Assembly (NCBI GenBank): GCA_951217055.1
Contig: OX578286.1
Span: forward strand, 5,496,033 to 5,560,032
Source: Gerris lacustris
Taxonomy: Eukaryota > Arthropoda > Insecta > Hemiptera > Gerridae
DNA length: 64,000 nucleotides
Direction of reading: 5' to 3'
Shown: positions 1-12,088 of the stretch, piece by piece
Position numbering within the stretch: position 1 is the first letter of the stretch
How the letters are laid out: each line of letters opens with the position of its first letter
The notes under the pieces: generated by a model
Database searches by the model: none
Seen by the model: only the letters and a program-made list of their open reading frames with translations
What the model was told of the DNA's origin: nothing
Position numbers and translations under genes: made by a program

Positions 1-22
1 TGCACGCTATCTCCTGGACTAT
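1..22 (+). repeat. Terminus of foldback family Q
   Basis: The first 22 bases match 37631-37652 exactly and resemble 23640-23656. They are the outer tip of the Q family, whose better copies lie at 23126-23656 and 37422-37652. The rest of this copy lies outside the window. Confidence 0.7.
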
Positions 23-35
23 ACAAGTTTAGCAA

Positions 36-840
36 GTTCTTTTAAGCATAATTTAGATTTATAATAATGTATCATGTGTGTAGAAATTGAAATTGTTGAT
101 GAAGGGAGGAGAGTGAGTAAGAGTACGACAGTACGAGGAGTGTACGTGTCCCATCTGAAGGTTTGTTATATTGTATTACTGGTGTTTCAGTGGGTACGAA
201 GCTACGGGGTTGCAAGTGTATGAACTTTGACCTTTTGTACGGTTCTAGGAGGGCATCCCAACCAGCCTTTTATATTGATCCCTCCTCGCTCTCCGGCCGA
301 CTTCTCTCTACTTCCTACCGTTAGCCTATCTCTCCGCAGCCGCCGTACACACAACAGATTATTCGTAAAACGGTTCCATCTCACGTCGTATGTGGGTCGA
401 GTGTACATAACACGGAATCATTCGAGTAAACCTTGAGTAAGGTCATGTTTACACGGAGTGGCTCGACACAAGATGTTTTTTAAGTGGGTTGTTCACACAG
501 CTATGTGTGAACCTAACTCGTCTTTCCTTCGCAAAATACGTTTACACGTCGATAGTTCTCCCACGATAGAACTATCATGTCAATCAACGGCATAAGAACT
601 ATCGTGGAGGTATACAGTCTACACGGCGAGAGGACATCATACGTCAAAATTTGTTGTCATGTACTCAAAACGATATCCATATTTTGACTCGGATACAGAA
701 AAGGATCATTATATATATATATTAATATTATATTATAGTATAAACATGTATACATGTATTTATATATTATATGTATGTAATATACATAATGTATTTAACA
801 AACAGAATATTTAGATTGGGGTAAACAAAACAACAATAGT
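36..840. other. Unclassified AT-rich sequence with small hairpins
   Basis: No gene is supported. A hairpin lies at 551-559/568-576 (9-bp arms, GATAGTTCT) and part of it is repeated at 595-607. The TTTACACG/CTACACGG wording recurs near 1950, so this is probably a decayed MITE. 700-795 is TA-rich. The short open frames at 202-436 on both strands look like chance. Confidence 0.5.
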
Positions 841-857
841 TATTTATGCACCTAGGG

Positions 858-1024
858 AGTAAAGTAAGCCATTATTCTCTGAGCGGAAAAGTTGGTTTTT
901 GAGGCGAAGCCAAAGGAACCATGGTCCCTAAATCCCGAGGCACAGCCGAGGGAATAACGCTAATTAGCTCCTGAGGCGCAGCCGAGGGAGATAATTATCG
1001 TGAGGGGAATAATGGCACTTTACT
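858..1024. mobile_element. MITE-like element with ~19-bp inverted ends
   Basis: The arms 858-877 (AGTAAAGTAAGCCATTATTC) and 1007-1024 are inverted copies, apart from two extra bases in the left arm. Between them a GAGGCGNAGCCRARGGA motif is repeated three times (901, 937, 973). No coding content. The superfamily is unknown. Confidence 0.5.
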
Positions 1025-1539
1025 CACGAGGTACATACAATATTTTATCTCCAGTAGGGAGAAAATATAAAATATTAATCCATTGCACAGTTTTTATTTA
1101 TTATTTTTAATAAATAACAATAATTATTAGCACTTTTAATAGCAGATATAAGATATTCAATATTAAAAACAAATAAGAATTGAAATTCAACTCAAATAGA
1201 AGGTTATTTAGATGCAGGTTATAAACAATGAAAGACAAGGGCGAAAAAGCAGTGTCGCCAACCTGATTTCATCAACTTCATTACATTAGCCATTCATTTT
1301 TTATTATGTATAAAATAATTAAGTTGGCAATCCTTACTTTTTTGCCCTACTTTTACTTTTTCTCCCAACTTTTGAGTTCAGGGATGAAAAGACTTACTTT
1401 AGTCCCTCTAAACTAATCCAAAATCATAACTTTTTCTCCCTACTGGAGATAAAATATATTTGTTATCAGATAACAAATATTAAGCAAGCTATTCATTGCA
1501 ACATTCATTGCCTCTTATACTCATGCCATACTTCGTAAA

Positions 1540-1735
1540 TCTGTCAGCTCAGACTGGCCAACCTATTTGAGGAAAAAAATAAAACCACTAGACGGTTATC
1601 TTAAGGTTATCCAGTGACATTTTTGTTTGTCTAGTTGGCCCGACCTACTACTCGCCAAAATCTCGAATCACATATAGGCTCCCCTCCCCGTTTTTTTTTT
1701 CGATTTTCCCGTGCTGTCAGAATAACAAAGTATAA
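1540..1735 (-). mobile_element. Degenerate family S MITE
   Basis: This segment shares the phrases 'gccaacct..tgaggaaa', 'ctagttggcccgacct', 'ggctccc' and 'cgattttcccgtgctgtca' with 2338-2510 and, reversed, with the complete copy at 24899-25169. The outer ends are decayed. Confidence 0.55.
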
Positions 1736-1883
1736 TGGCACAAGTATAGATCTGTTATCACGTGATATAAAAGTATAAACAAACAATAATCCAATCATCA
1801 TCTAGAATCCGGCATGCTAGTTCTTTTATCTGCCACTTGAGTACTCTGACTGCCGTGATATAAACTCCAGTGAGATACACTCA

Positions 1884-2023
1884 ACTATCTCGTCAGACGA
1901 GATAGTGTGATGGTTGATAGTGCTATTGCGACAAAATCTATCATGTAGTCTACACGGTGATAGTTGATACGATAGTTGCTATCATTAAATCAACTGTTGC
2001 GTCAACTATCATTTATCACCGTG
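1884..2023. repeat. Palindromic hairpin cluster
   Basis: 1884-1906 is a perfect palindrome around a single base (arms ACTATCTCGTC). A second structure pairs CACGGTGATA (1953-1962) with TATCACCGTG (2014-2023) and TAGTTGA (1961-1967) with TCAACTA (2002-2008). This is probably a decayed inverted-repeat element related to 541-680. Confidence 0.5.
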
Positions 2024-2039
2024 AAAACGGGGTTTAAAT

Positions 2040-2337
2040 CCAGACACAGCGAACGTAGAGTCGACACTATAGCCGCTGCAAAGGCGAAGAAATCGCTCCG
2101 AGTGAATATGACCTTACTTTTCACCAAGAGACCTAGCATTCAAATGTAGGCTCGACACCGCCAAACAAAAAAACCAACAGTTTAGACAAAATTCGTGTCA
2201 AAACCACATTTGGCAGCCTGCCTACTCTAGTCTACTATGGACCTAGGACCTATAGCGAACAAAAAACCAGTTTCTTTACCATTTATAACAATATTGACGA
2301 TATCATCCTCTATTTACAATCAGTTTTAACTTTTGAC
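2040..2337. other. Unclassified sequence
   Basis: No gene, RNA gene or clear repeat can be supported here. Confidence 0.4.
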
Positions 2338-2510
2338 ACTCAGATTAGACAACCTAAATGAGGGGGAAAAAATAAAGCCACTAGACCTGTGGGAGGGCTG
2401 ATGCCGGAGACATTTTTATTTGCCTAGTTGGTCCGACCTTTTCGAATTCAAAATCCAGTGTTTTCATTGGCTCCCCTCCACATTATTTCGATTTTCCCGC
2501 GCTGTCAAAA
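2338..2510 (-). mobile_element. Degenerate family S MITE
   Basis: Second partial copy of the S family, with the same order of conserved phrases as 1540-1735. Only the interior is recognisable. Confidence 0.55.
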
Positions 2511-2967
2511 GTTAATGCTAATTGTAAAAAGAGAATAAACTCCTCGAGAATAAGAACCAAACAAATATTTCAACTCTATTTAAATCGGGAGGAAAATAAA
2601 ACCTGAATGAAGACTCTTTTTTTTGTAAAGATTTTGGCACAGTGTTGTGCCAAAAAAGAAAAAAAAAAAGGTTTAATTAATCAACAGAATTAATTTTTAA
2701 GGTGATTACTTTGTTCCGGTTCTTTTTTCAGTGTAAAGTGGGGGGTGGAGGGGGGGGGGGGTTGTTTACTCGATCCAAACCCTATGTGAGAGTTTTTGGC
2801 ATCAGACCAATATCTGATAAGAAATACTTCCCATTCATTTTACACGATGAACCAAATGGAGCAACTCGAAGACAAATTAGCGATGAAAACCGTTTAATAA
2901 AACTAACGATAAAATTATAATTGTTCTTTTGTGGAATTTGATTTCTAAGAAAAGATATAAAGATTGA

Positions 2968-4140
2968 TTAAAAGTGATTGTTTATTATCTGATTCGTAGA
3001 TCTATAATTAGATAAAGCAAGTTCATTTATTAAAAATACCAAAAAACTAAAGTTCAGGTGTGCAAACCTTCCACACTTGACTCAGGATAATAAAATCAAA
3101 TAAAAATAAAAGTGATTGTTTATTATCAGATTCGTAGATCTATAATAGAGGACAGAAGTGGGCTTGTAATGTTGGCAACTCTGTACGTCAACTGTGTTCG
3201 CTCTAGAATCCAAACAAACTTCTTATTTACGTTTCGCTTACAGGGTTCTTATTCAATTTAGTTCTATTTTTAATATTTGTCTTTAATTTTTTAAATATTT
3301 TTTAAAGAAATTGAATACTTCTTTGTTTCATCTCAGTCAAATTCTTTCTATTTTAATGTATTATATATGTATTATATTATTAGAAATATATTAGATAAAA
3401 AAGATAGATAAAAAATATACACCATAAATAATTAAATAATCATAAGGACTTGACTAGAGCACATAGGTTTTCAACTTTGTTTGGATTCTGAAGAAGGTTG
3501 CTGTATTCGTTATGTTATCGGTTAAGGTTACTGTTCTTTTGTGGTCTATTAGATAAAGCAAGTTCATTTATTTTAAAATACCAAAAACTAAAGTTCAAGT
3601 GTGCAAACCTTCCACACTTGACTCAGGATAATCAAATCAAATCAAAATAAAAGTGATTGTTTATTATCAAATTCGTAGATCTATAATTAGATAAAGCAAG
3701 TTCATTTATTTTAAAATACCAAAAACTAAAGTTCAGGTGTGCAAACCTTCCACACTTGACTCCGGATAATAAAATCAAATCAAAATAAAAGTGATTGTTT
3801 AATATCTGATTCGTAGATCTATAATTAGATAAAGCAAGTTCATTTATTTTAAAATACCAAAAACTAAAGTTCAGGTGTGCAAACCTTCCACACTTGACTC
3901 AGGATTATAAAATCAAATCAAAATAAAAGTGATTGTTTATTATCTGATTCTTAGATCTATAATTAGATAAAGCAAGTTCATTTATTAAAAATACCAAAAA
4001 CTAAAGTTCAGGTGTGCAAACCTTCCACCACTTGACTAAGGATAATAAAATCAAATCAAAATAAAAGTGATTGTTTATTATCAGATTCTTAGATCTATAA
4101 TTAGATAAAGCAAGTTCATTTATTAAAAACACCAAAAACT
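2968..4140. repeat. 138-bp tandem array, interrupted
   Basis: About six to seven units of roughly 138 bp, each running from 'aaaagtgattgttta' through 'attcgtagatctataatt', 'gataaagcaagttcattta' and 'gtgcaaaccttccacact' to 'aatcaaatcaaaat'. Units differ by a few substitutions and small indels. The second unit is interrupted at 3147-3547. No coding potential. Confidence 0.85.
3147..3547. mobile_element. 401-bp insertion inside the 138-bp array
   Basis: The array unit reads 'tctataat|tagataaag' in its other copies, but here the two halves are 401 bp apart with a shared AT at the junctions. The insert has imperfect inverted segments ('agaatccaaacaaac' near 3212 and 'ctttgtttggattct' near 3476), so it is probably a small DNA element. 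Family not recognised. Confidence 0.65.
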
Positions 4141-4194
4141 CGTGTATATGGTAAAGAAACATTTAATGTTAAGTGCGAAGCGGCTACTGAATCC

Positions 4195-4290
4195 GTTCAG
4201 TACTATGTATCGTTACTTAGTACTGAAGACGTTCAGTACTAATTATCGATACTTAGTACTGAAGACGTTCAGTACAAAGTATCGATATTA
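4195..4290. repeat. 36-bp palindromic tandem repeat (2.7 units)
   Basis: GTTCAGTACT recurs at 4195, 4231 and 4267, exactly 36 bp apart. 4232-4263 is a 32-bp palindrome centred on ATCGAT with one mismatched pair. Confidence 0.8.
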
Positions 4291-4299
4291 AATTGTGCC

Positions 4300-4690
4300 G
4301 GTCTAGGAGGAAGTGCTGACGCGGGGGTACATAGCCCCTGCCGAGTGTCCTGCTCACGTAGCCGACCAGAGTTCTCTCTGTGTATCTTTTTATCTATTAA
4401 CTCTGCGTATGCGTATGGTTTTGGTTTGCATGCAACCCAACTAAGAATAATTTGCACACAACCTTGGTACAAATAACTTAAAGTGAATGCGAACATGCGA
4501 TTTAGTGGATTGGACGACGGCCATTAGTATGGTCGTAACACACTAAGTTGTCACGGTCACGGCTGGACGGCTGAAATTTAAATTATGTCAAGTTGACTCT
4601 ACATGGAAACTTGTAAACGTCTTAGCTCACTGTGTTCACGGAAACGTGTTGACGGTCTAGCAGTGATTATGGGAATGTACTGACGGCCTA
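4300..4690. other. Unclassified sequence
   Basis: No supported gene. 'tctaggaggaagt' at 4302 resembles the 3' part of the SINE at 46997-47288, but the match is too short to call a copy. Confidence 0.35.
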
Positions 4691-4788
4691 GCCGTGTTCA
4701 TGGACACGTGTTCATGGACATGGACACGTGTTCATGGACACGTGTTCATGGACATGGACACGTGTTCATGGACACGTGTTCATGGCCA
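4691..4788. repeat. E-box tandem repeat
   Basis: Five CACGTG hexamers (4705, 4725, 4739, 4759, 4773) lie within 'gttcatggaca' repeats. The spacing alternates 20-14-20-14, giving a 34-bp higher-order unit. Confidence 0.75.
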
Positions 4789-4799
4789 CGCCCCACGCC

Positions 4800-6000
4800 T
4801 TGTTCAAATTGAACAGCAACTCATCTGCTAACTCGACTACAAACAACAATTAAGTTGCTCGTCGCTCCCGATAAAACTGTATAATGACCCGTAGCGTCAG
4901 ACCACTAATTTAAAATTCTATCCACATTTTAAGGAGATGGAAAAAAATAGGAACCGCGCACCGAGCTCAAAACAAACCAACTATAAACTTTCAAAAATGA
5001 CCTTTAACCCCTTCATAGATCATAGATATAATATAAACTATGCCTTATCTTATTTATCTATGTAATTAAATACACCTGTATCAGTATCATAATGAAATTT
5101 GAGTTATTGCGCGGTTTTAGGAGACATACTAAACTAAAGAACGAGGTATTTATTCTAGATAAGCGCTTGAATATTTGAAAAAGCAATAAGGTACAATACA
5201 GAAATAATAATTAAGTAAAGATATAATAATAAATATAAAAAATAATATTAATAAAGAAATAATAATTAAGTAAAGTGGATGATAAATATAAAATATAATA
5301 TTAATAAAGAAATAATAATTAAGTAAAGTGGATAATAAATATAAAATATAATATTAATAAAAAAATAAAATAAAATATTAATAGAAACTGGGGAAATTGA
5401 TAAAAAGGAAAAAACAGGGTTGCCAAACATTTTACCTTTTTTTTACTTTAAGCCGGGGTAAACTTGCTCTTTACCCCCTTACTGTCAATATTTACCACTT
5501 GTACCAACTTTTAATACTATAACTATATTTATATTCAAACATAAAATAAAGTACGGGTCAAGTTTTCTTTCATTTCTTGTTTCAATTCAGTGCTTTGAAT
5601 GTGACTTTGGAGAAGTACGAAGGGAGCAAAAAGGGAATATCTATAAAGGGATATAAACTTTATTTTTTTTTTAGTTTGTCCTTAAGATCTTAAGTAAAGA
5701 AAGAAAATAACCCCATAAGGGGATCCCTCTTGCAACATGGCATCCCTTTGTAACATAGGATCCCCCCTCTGAAGTATGTCATCTCTGTGTAACATGGGCT
5801 CCAAATAGAGCAGTAGATAATCTACCATATCGAAATAAAAAAGAAACAAAATAATAATGAAACATAGAACTAGATAATATATATTGCAGCACAAATTGAA
5901 ATACATCAAACATTTTTCAAACAGAAAAATCACATGTTGCTTTTGTATATTTGATTTAATTGTCATTATATTTTTCATAAAAATCTTACTCGTTCCAACC
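4800..6000. other. AT-rich sequence with a 53-bp tandem repeat
   Basis: 5204-5365 holds about three 53-bp units ('aataattaag taaag...taataaag'). 5690-5800 has a short imperfect repeat built on 'aacatggnatcccnttgt'. The open frame across 5682-5978 is AT-driven and resembles no protein I know. Confidence 0.5.
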
Positions 6001-6019
6001 AGTTATTGAAATACTGTCA

Positions 6020-8535
6020 ATTCTTTAACTGAGCTACTCTCAATTTTTTCTGAACTACTGTCAATTATTTGATTGAACTAATGTCAATTCATTGACTGAA
6101 CTACTGTCAATTCTTATTAGAATGAACTACTGTCTATTCTTATTAGAATGAACTACTGTCAATTCTTATTAGAATGAACTACTGTCAATTCTTATTAGAA
6201 TGAACTACTGTCAATTCTTATTAGAATGAACTACTGTCAATTCTTATTAGAATGAACTACTGTCAATTCTTATTAGAATGAACTACTGTCAATTCTTATT
6301 AGAATGAACTACTGTCAATTCTTATTAGAATGAACTACTGTCAATTCTTATTAGAATGAACTACTGTCAATTCTTATTAGAATGAACTACTGTCAATTCT
6401 TATTAGAATGAACTAATGTCAATTCTTATTAGAATGAACTACTGTCAATTCTTATTAGAATGAACTAATGTCAATCCTTATTAGAATGAACTACTGTCAA
6501 TTCATATTTGAATGAACTACTGTCAATTCTTATTAGAATGAACTACTGTCAATTCTAATTAGAATGAACTCCTGACAATTCTTATTAGAATGAACTACTG
6601 TCAATTCCTATTAGAATGAACTACTGTCAATTCTTATTAGAATGAACTACTGTCAATTCTTATTAGAATGAACTACTGTCAATTCTTATTAGAATGAACT
6701 ACTGTCAATTCTTATTAGAATGAACTACTGTCAATTCTTATTAGAATGAACTACTGTCAATTCTTATTAGAATGAACTACTGTCAATCCTTATTAGAATG
6801 AACTACTGTCAATCCTTATTAGAATGAACTACTGTCAATCCTTATTAGAATGAACTACTGTCAATTCTTATTAGAATGAACTACTGTCAATTCATATTAG
6901 AATGAACTACTGTCAATTCTTATTAGAATGAACTACTGTCAATTCTTATTAGAATGAACTACTGTCAATTCTTATTAGAATGAACTACTGTCAATTCTTA
7001 TTAGAATGAACTACTGTCCATTCTTATTAGAATGAACTACTGTCCATCCGTAATAGATTGAACTACTGTCAATTCTTATTAGAATGAACTACTGTCAATC
7101 CTTATTATAATGAACTACTGTCAATCCTTATTATAATGAACTACTGTCAATTCTTATTAGAATGAACTACTGTCAATTCTTATTAGAATGAACTACTGTC
7201 AATTCTTATTAGAATGAACTACTGTCAATTCTTATTAGAATGAACTACTGTCAATCCTTATTAGAATGAACTACTGTCAATTCTTATTAGAATGAACTAC
7301 TGTCATTCATTATTAGAATAAACTACTGTCAATTCTTATTAGAATGAACTACTGTCAATTCTTATTAGAATGAACTATTGTCAATTCTTATTAGAATGAA
7401 CTACTGTCAGTTCTTATTAGAATGAACTACTGTCAATTCTTATTAGAAAGAACTACTGTCAATTCTTATTAGAACGAACTACTGTCAATTCTTATTAGAA
7501 TGAACTACTGTCAATTCTTATTAGAATCAACTACTGTCAATTCTTATTTGAATGAACTAGTGTCAATTCTTATTAGAATGAACTAGTGTCAATTCTTATT
7601 AGAATGAACTACTGTCAATTCTTATTAGAATGAACTACTGTCAATTTTTATTAGAATGAACTACTGTCCATTCTTATTAGAATGAACTACTGTCCATCCG
7701 TATTAGATTGAACTACTGTCAATTCTTATTAGAATGAACTACTGTCAATCCTTATTATAATGAACTACTGTCAATTCTTATTAGAATGAACTACTGTCAA
7801 TTCTTATTAGAATGAACTACTGTCAATTCTTATTAGAATGAACTACTGTCAATCCTTATTAGAATGAACTACTGTCAATTCTTATTAGAATGAACTACTG
7901 TCAATTCTTATTAGAATGAACTACTGTCAATTCTTATTAGAATAAACTACTGTCAATTCTTATTAGAATGAACTACTGTCAATTCTTATTAGAATGAACT
8001 ACTGTCAATTCTTATTAGAATGAACTACTGTCAATTCTTATAAGAATGAACTACTGTCAATCCGTATTAGATTGAACTACTGTCAATTCTTATTAGAATG
8101 AACTACTGTCAATTCTTATTAGAATGAACTACTGTCAATTCTTATTAGAATGAACTACTGTCAATCCTTATTAGAATGAACTACTGTCAATGCTTATTAG
8201 AATGAACTACTGTCAATTCTTATTAGAATGAACTAGTGTCAATTCTTATTAGAATGAACTACTGTCAATTCTTATTAGAATGAACTATTGTCAATTCTTA
8301 TTAGAATGAACTACTGTCAATTCTTATTAGAATGAACTACTGTCAATTCTTTGTCTGAACTACTGTCAATTCAATCCTTTGACTGAACTACTTTCAATTC
8401 TGTGACTGCACTACTGTTAATTCTTTTTCTGAACTACTGCCTATTCTGTGACTGAACTACTGCCAATTCTGTGACTGAAGTTTTGTCGATTCTTTGACTG
8501 AACAATTTTTCAATTCATTACTTGACCTACTATCA
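6020..8535. repeat. 26-bp satellite array (~86 units)
   Basis: The core from about 6104 to 8345 is a head-to-tail 26-bp repeat of GAACTACTGTCAATTC plus TTATTAGAAT. Both edges (6020-6103 and 8346-8535) have a more degenerate unit of about 22-23 bp in which TTATTAGAAT is replaced by TTTGACT. There are no unique spacers, so it is not a CRISPR array. All reading frames are interrupted. Confidence 0.95.
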
Positions 8536-8539
8536 ATTT

Positions 8540-10245
8540 TTTTGTGCATTGTTGAGGTATTAAAGTCAGAGCTTTTCCTCGGACAACCTTAGCAGCGTAA
8601 GTCATAAAAATATCGGTTTTATGTACTAAATTCAACAGCATTTCCTCATGTAGGTACACAGTCAGACTGAATTTAAACACAATAATATCATTTATATAAT
8701 CGAGTAGTGTCCCAAAGACGACTCACCTCGAAATGATTTGTTATTGCTAAGCTAAGGCAACCACATTTATTCCAATAAAAATAAATATTTGTTTTGATTT
8801 GTAGGTCTTTAAATAGATATAATAACTTATCTAAATTAATTTACATAATTTTCTAAATATAAAATTATGTGCGATGCCACGGCCACGGGCTCAACGGCTG
8901 GTCTAATTTAATTAATGTATTGATAAACATATTATTAAAATAGTCAACAGGTTTTTTGTTTTCAGCTATAATCTATAAATATAAAATTAAAGTTTTGTCT
9001 GTACATTGGTCAGAATTGAAAATTTTATGGATACTTTTTCATTTATACATCCAGAAACCGAATCCGACCTTAACTTTTTTCGTGTATGTATGTGTGTCTG
9101 TCGCCCCAGTCAGACTTTATAGGCGCAAAACTGGCTAAATGAAATCGATTAATTTTTTTCAGAGGTGAGCACAAACATGTTGCGCAATTTGTAGGCTTGG
9201 TTTCATCTAAAAATATTGAGTAGAACCAAAGTTATTAACAATTTTATAAAAAAAAGTATATAAAACATAACCTAAAAAAAATTAGGTTTACCCACCGTAA
9301 ACAAACCCCACAGACTCGCTAATCAAAATGTTTGGGTACTTCTAGACCACCTAGAGACTCGCGGTTTTTTGCGTTTGGTCGGAAATTGGCCCAAACCGAC
9401 TGGAAAAATCCGAAAAGTTAAAAAAATATAGTTTTACCCCTCTTAAAAAATTAAAGATGGCGGACGCACTTTAAAGTTTTTTTGGAGGCTTATTGCGGCT
9501 AAACGGTAAGTCGTATCTACAAGCTGATTGCTCCAGCGGTAACTGATTTCAAAAGATCTATAACTTTGGTCCTATGACTTTTTGTCGTAACTCCACCGGT
9601 TCTACCTTAAATAGAGCTAAATTTGATTTTTTGTAAACAAAAAATTGACTTTGAGCTCATATGGCGTCCGCAATTGTTGCCCGATTTAATTTCTGATTGG
9701 AGTGCTTAATTCTCACACTATTGGTCTATAAATCGAGTATTTATTATTTAATTATTTTTTTCTAAAACTAGAGTTATTAAATATTTACTGGTGCAACTGC
9801 CTTATTGAGAGAAGAGACTGGTAATTCAATTAATGCACCATCATGGTTGATGTTCAATGACTTCCCAGTGTAATTAGTTTTTACGACGTTTATTTTCTTA
9901 TTTATTATACCTTTCTTTAGATTTTTTATTAATTACTATACATATTAATTAGTTTCTATTGGCTATTTTTTTAAATATTCATGTAGATAGACTCCAAACT
10001 ACGATTTGGAGAATATTATATTCTTAGAAACTGAATGAATGGTGTATAATGTAGTCCTGATTTTATTCTTATAGAAGGCTTTGGAAACAAAACTATTTAG
10101 GTATTTCATTTAATTGCTAGGCCTACATGTCAATAGGAAACATAGCCACTAATACCTAGCATGAGCCCCGCGGAGAAGACTAGTCTAATATATTTACATC
10201 AATATTTCGGACACTAGATTTTTTTTTACGGGAAAACGACTTATA
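8540..10245. other. Unclassified AT-rich sequence with dispersed-repeat fragments
   Basis: 9050-9160 matches 37650-37760 in reverse orientation ('gtatgtgtgtctgtcgc', 'cagactttataggcgcaaaac'), so it is a dispersed repeat. 9300-9680 has the 'gcggtttttgcgtttggtc' style of a decayed element. No gene can be supported. Confidence 0.45.
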
Positions 10246-10249
10246 TTTA

Positions 10250-10267
10250 GGAACGCAGCAGCGTTCC
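10250..10267. repeat. Small perfect hairpin
   Basis: GGAACGC-AGCA-GCGTTCC, a 7-bp stem with a 4-base loop, in a 'ccgccccgccaag' context that recurs in part at 11590. Its role is unknown. Confidence 0.5.
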
Positions 10268-10500
10268 GCCCCGCCAAGTCAAAAAGTTAAAATTTCACAA
10301 AAGCTGCCAGTGTATATATACTGTAGGTGACGAACTAGGGTTTTTGAGGGTCTGCAGCGTGGAATACATACAAGCTACCTAAATAATTTTTTAATATCTT
10401 TGAAGGCCGTGTCCTGTAGATCAAAATTAAAAAAAAAAATGTCGAAATCGGTCAAGTAGAAGTAGAGAAAAATAGGTTTGAAAATGGTAGTTTTGATGAC

Positions 10501-10547
10501 TTCTTATTCATATTCTTATTCTTATTCTTATTCTTATTCTTATTCTT
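10501..10547. repeat. (TTATTC)n microsatellite
   Basis: About seven copies of a TTATTC hexamer with one interruption. Confidence 0.85.
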
Positions 10548-10557
10548 CCTTCATTTT

Positions 10558-10890
10558 ACGTTGACGCACCTACAGCCTAAACTACTGAACCGATTTTAAT
10601 GAATGAGGGCTTTTTGGATTCGTCTAGGGCCCTAGTGCATTCCTAGTTCAAAAAAATTTAGATAACTCATCCCTACGCTGAACGCGGAGCGAGAAACCAA
10701 GCTAGCGAACAGTTACTTTAACGTTGACGCACCTAAAGCCTAAACTACTAAACCGATTTTAATAAATGAGGGCTTTTTGGATTTGTCTAGAGCCCTAGTG
10801 CATTCCCCCCCCCCCCCCCAACTCATCCTCCCCCCCCCCTACAATCAATCAACTTATTCCTAGGCTGAATGTGGAGCGAGAAACCAAGTA
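10558..10890. repeat. 163-bp direct duplication
   Basis: 10558-10720 and 10721-10890 are two direct copies beginning 'acgttgacgcacct'. Both contain 'aaactactgaaccgatttta', a phrase common in dispersed insect repeats. The second copy carries a C15 tract (10805-10819) and a shorter C-tract near 10830. Confidence 0.75.
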
Positions 10891-10946
10891 AGCGTCATGC
10901 GAAGTAGTAAGCCTATATTATATTATTACATATAAAAAATAATTAT

Positions 10947-11180
<234 letters not shown>

Positions 11181-11554
11181 ACAATATATGTAATAATAAT
11201 ATATATTATTGTAATTATACCATTAGTTACTTTTAACATATATACTTTATAATTAAGGTATATAATTAAGACAATATTAAGGGGTCACTACGTTACTTAT
11301 ATAAGGTCAGGATCCAGCTGGATATGCGCAAATGATAGCAACGTTAGTGTATCTAGGTGGCCAAATGCTGCTAAAAATCTTTATATTATGCTGCTACTAT
11401 ACGAATGTTAAGTTCTTTCAATGTCATAGGTCTCGTAGTTCTCCAATCTCCATAGGCCGTGTCCAGCTCTTATCTTCACTTTTATTTGACTCTAATGTGT
11501 GGGAATAAACAGTTTAGAGAATCCTTCCTTAGGGACCGTACAAAAAGTCATGAA
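11181..11554. other. Unclassified sequence
   Basis: No gene or repeat can be supported between the microsatellite and the foldback element. Confidence 0.4.
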
Positions 11555-12088
11555 ATCTGACCAAAAACCACTTGTGTGGTAAAAAAACACCCCGCCAAGT
11601 CTGTGGTCCAAAAAAGTTGTGAAATCAACTTTCTGTCCCGCCAAGTGATGTTGGCACTTTCTCCTGACCCAACACTGTCAACTTAGATATTTATCAGCTT
11701 CTTCTCCTTGGCGGTGTGAGGAAAGCCTTTTAACAGTGTTGTTGAAGGCTCTTCTCGATGCCACAATAATCATTGCTGTAAATCTTTCCCATTATCAAAA
11801 AGCAAATAAAATAGAAATAATTAATATACAAATTAAGCTTTCAAGGAATGACCCCATGCAACTACTACTTTCTTTGCAGAGGATGCGTGGGGTACAACCA
11901 GTTAACTTTGGGAAGTACTGCAGGAACACCGCCAAGGAGAAGAAGCTGATAAATATCTAAGTTGACAGTGTTGGGTCAGGAGAAAGTGCCAACATCACTT
12001 GGCGGGACAGAAAGTTGATTTCACAACTTTTTTGGACCACAGACTTGGCGGGGTGTTTTTTTACCACACAAGTGGTTTTTGGTCAGAT
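11555..12088. mobile_element. Foldback MITE (D) with identical 163-bp inverted arms
   Basis: The left arm 11555-11717 and right arm 11926-12088 are reverse complements over all 163 bases, with no mismatch found by eye. The ends read ATCTGACC. The 208-bp centre (11718-11925) ends in a pyrimidine-rich stretch and CAG (11863-11880) followed by a short open frame closing at 11958, which resembles a last exon. No clear target duplication is visible. A transcript of this element would fold into a long double-stranded stem. It is non-autonomous. Confidence 0.85.

Noticed and set aside
4269..4496. SINE copy based on 'tctaggaggaagt'
   Set aside because: Only about 13 bases match the SINE 3' region, and no boxes or target duplication are present.
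6020..8345. CRISPR-like regular repeat spacing
   Set aside because: The repeats are contiguous 26-bp units with no unique spacers, in a eukaryotic context. The same applies to the 24-, 59- and 73-bp arrays.
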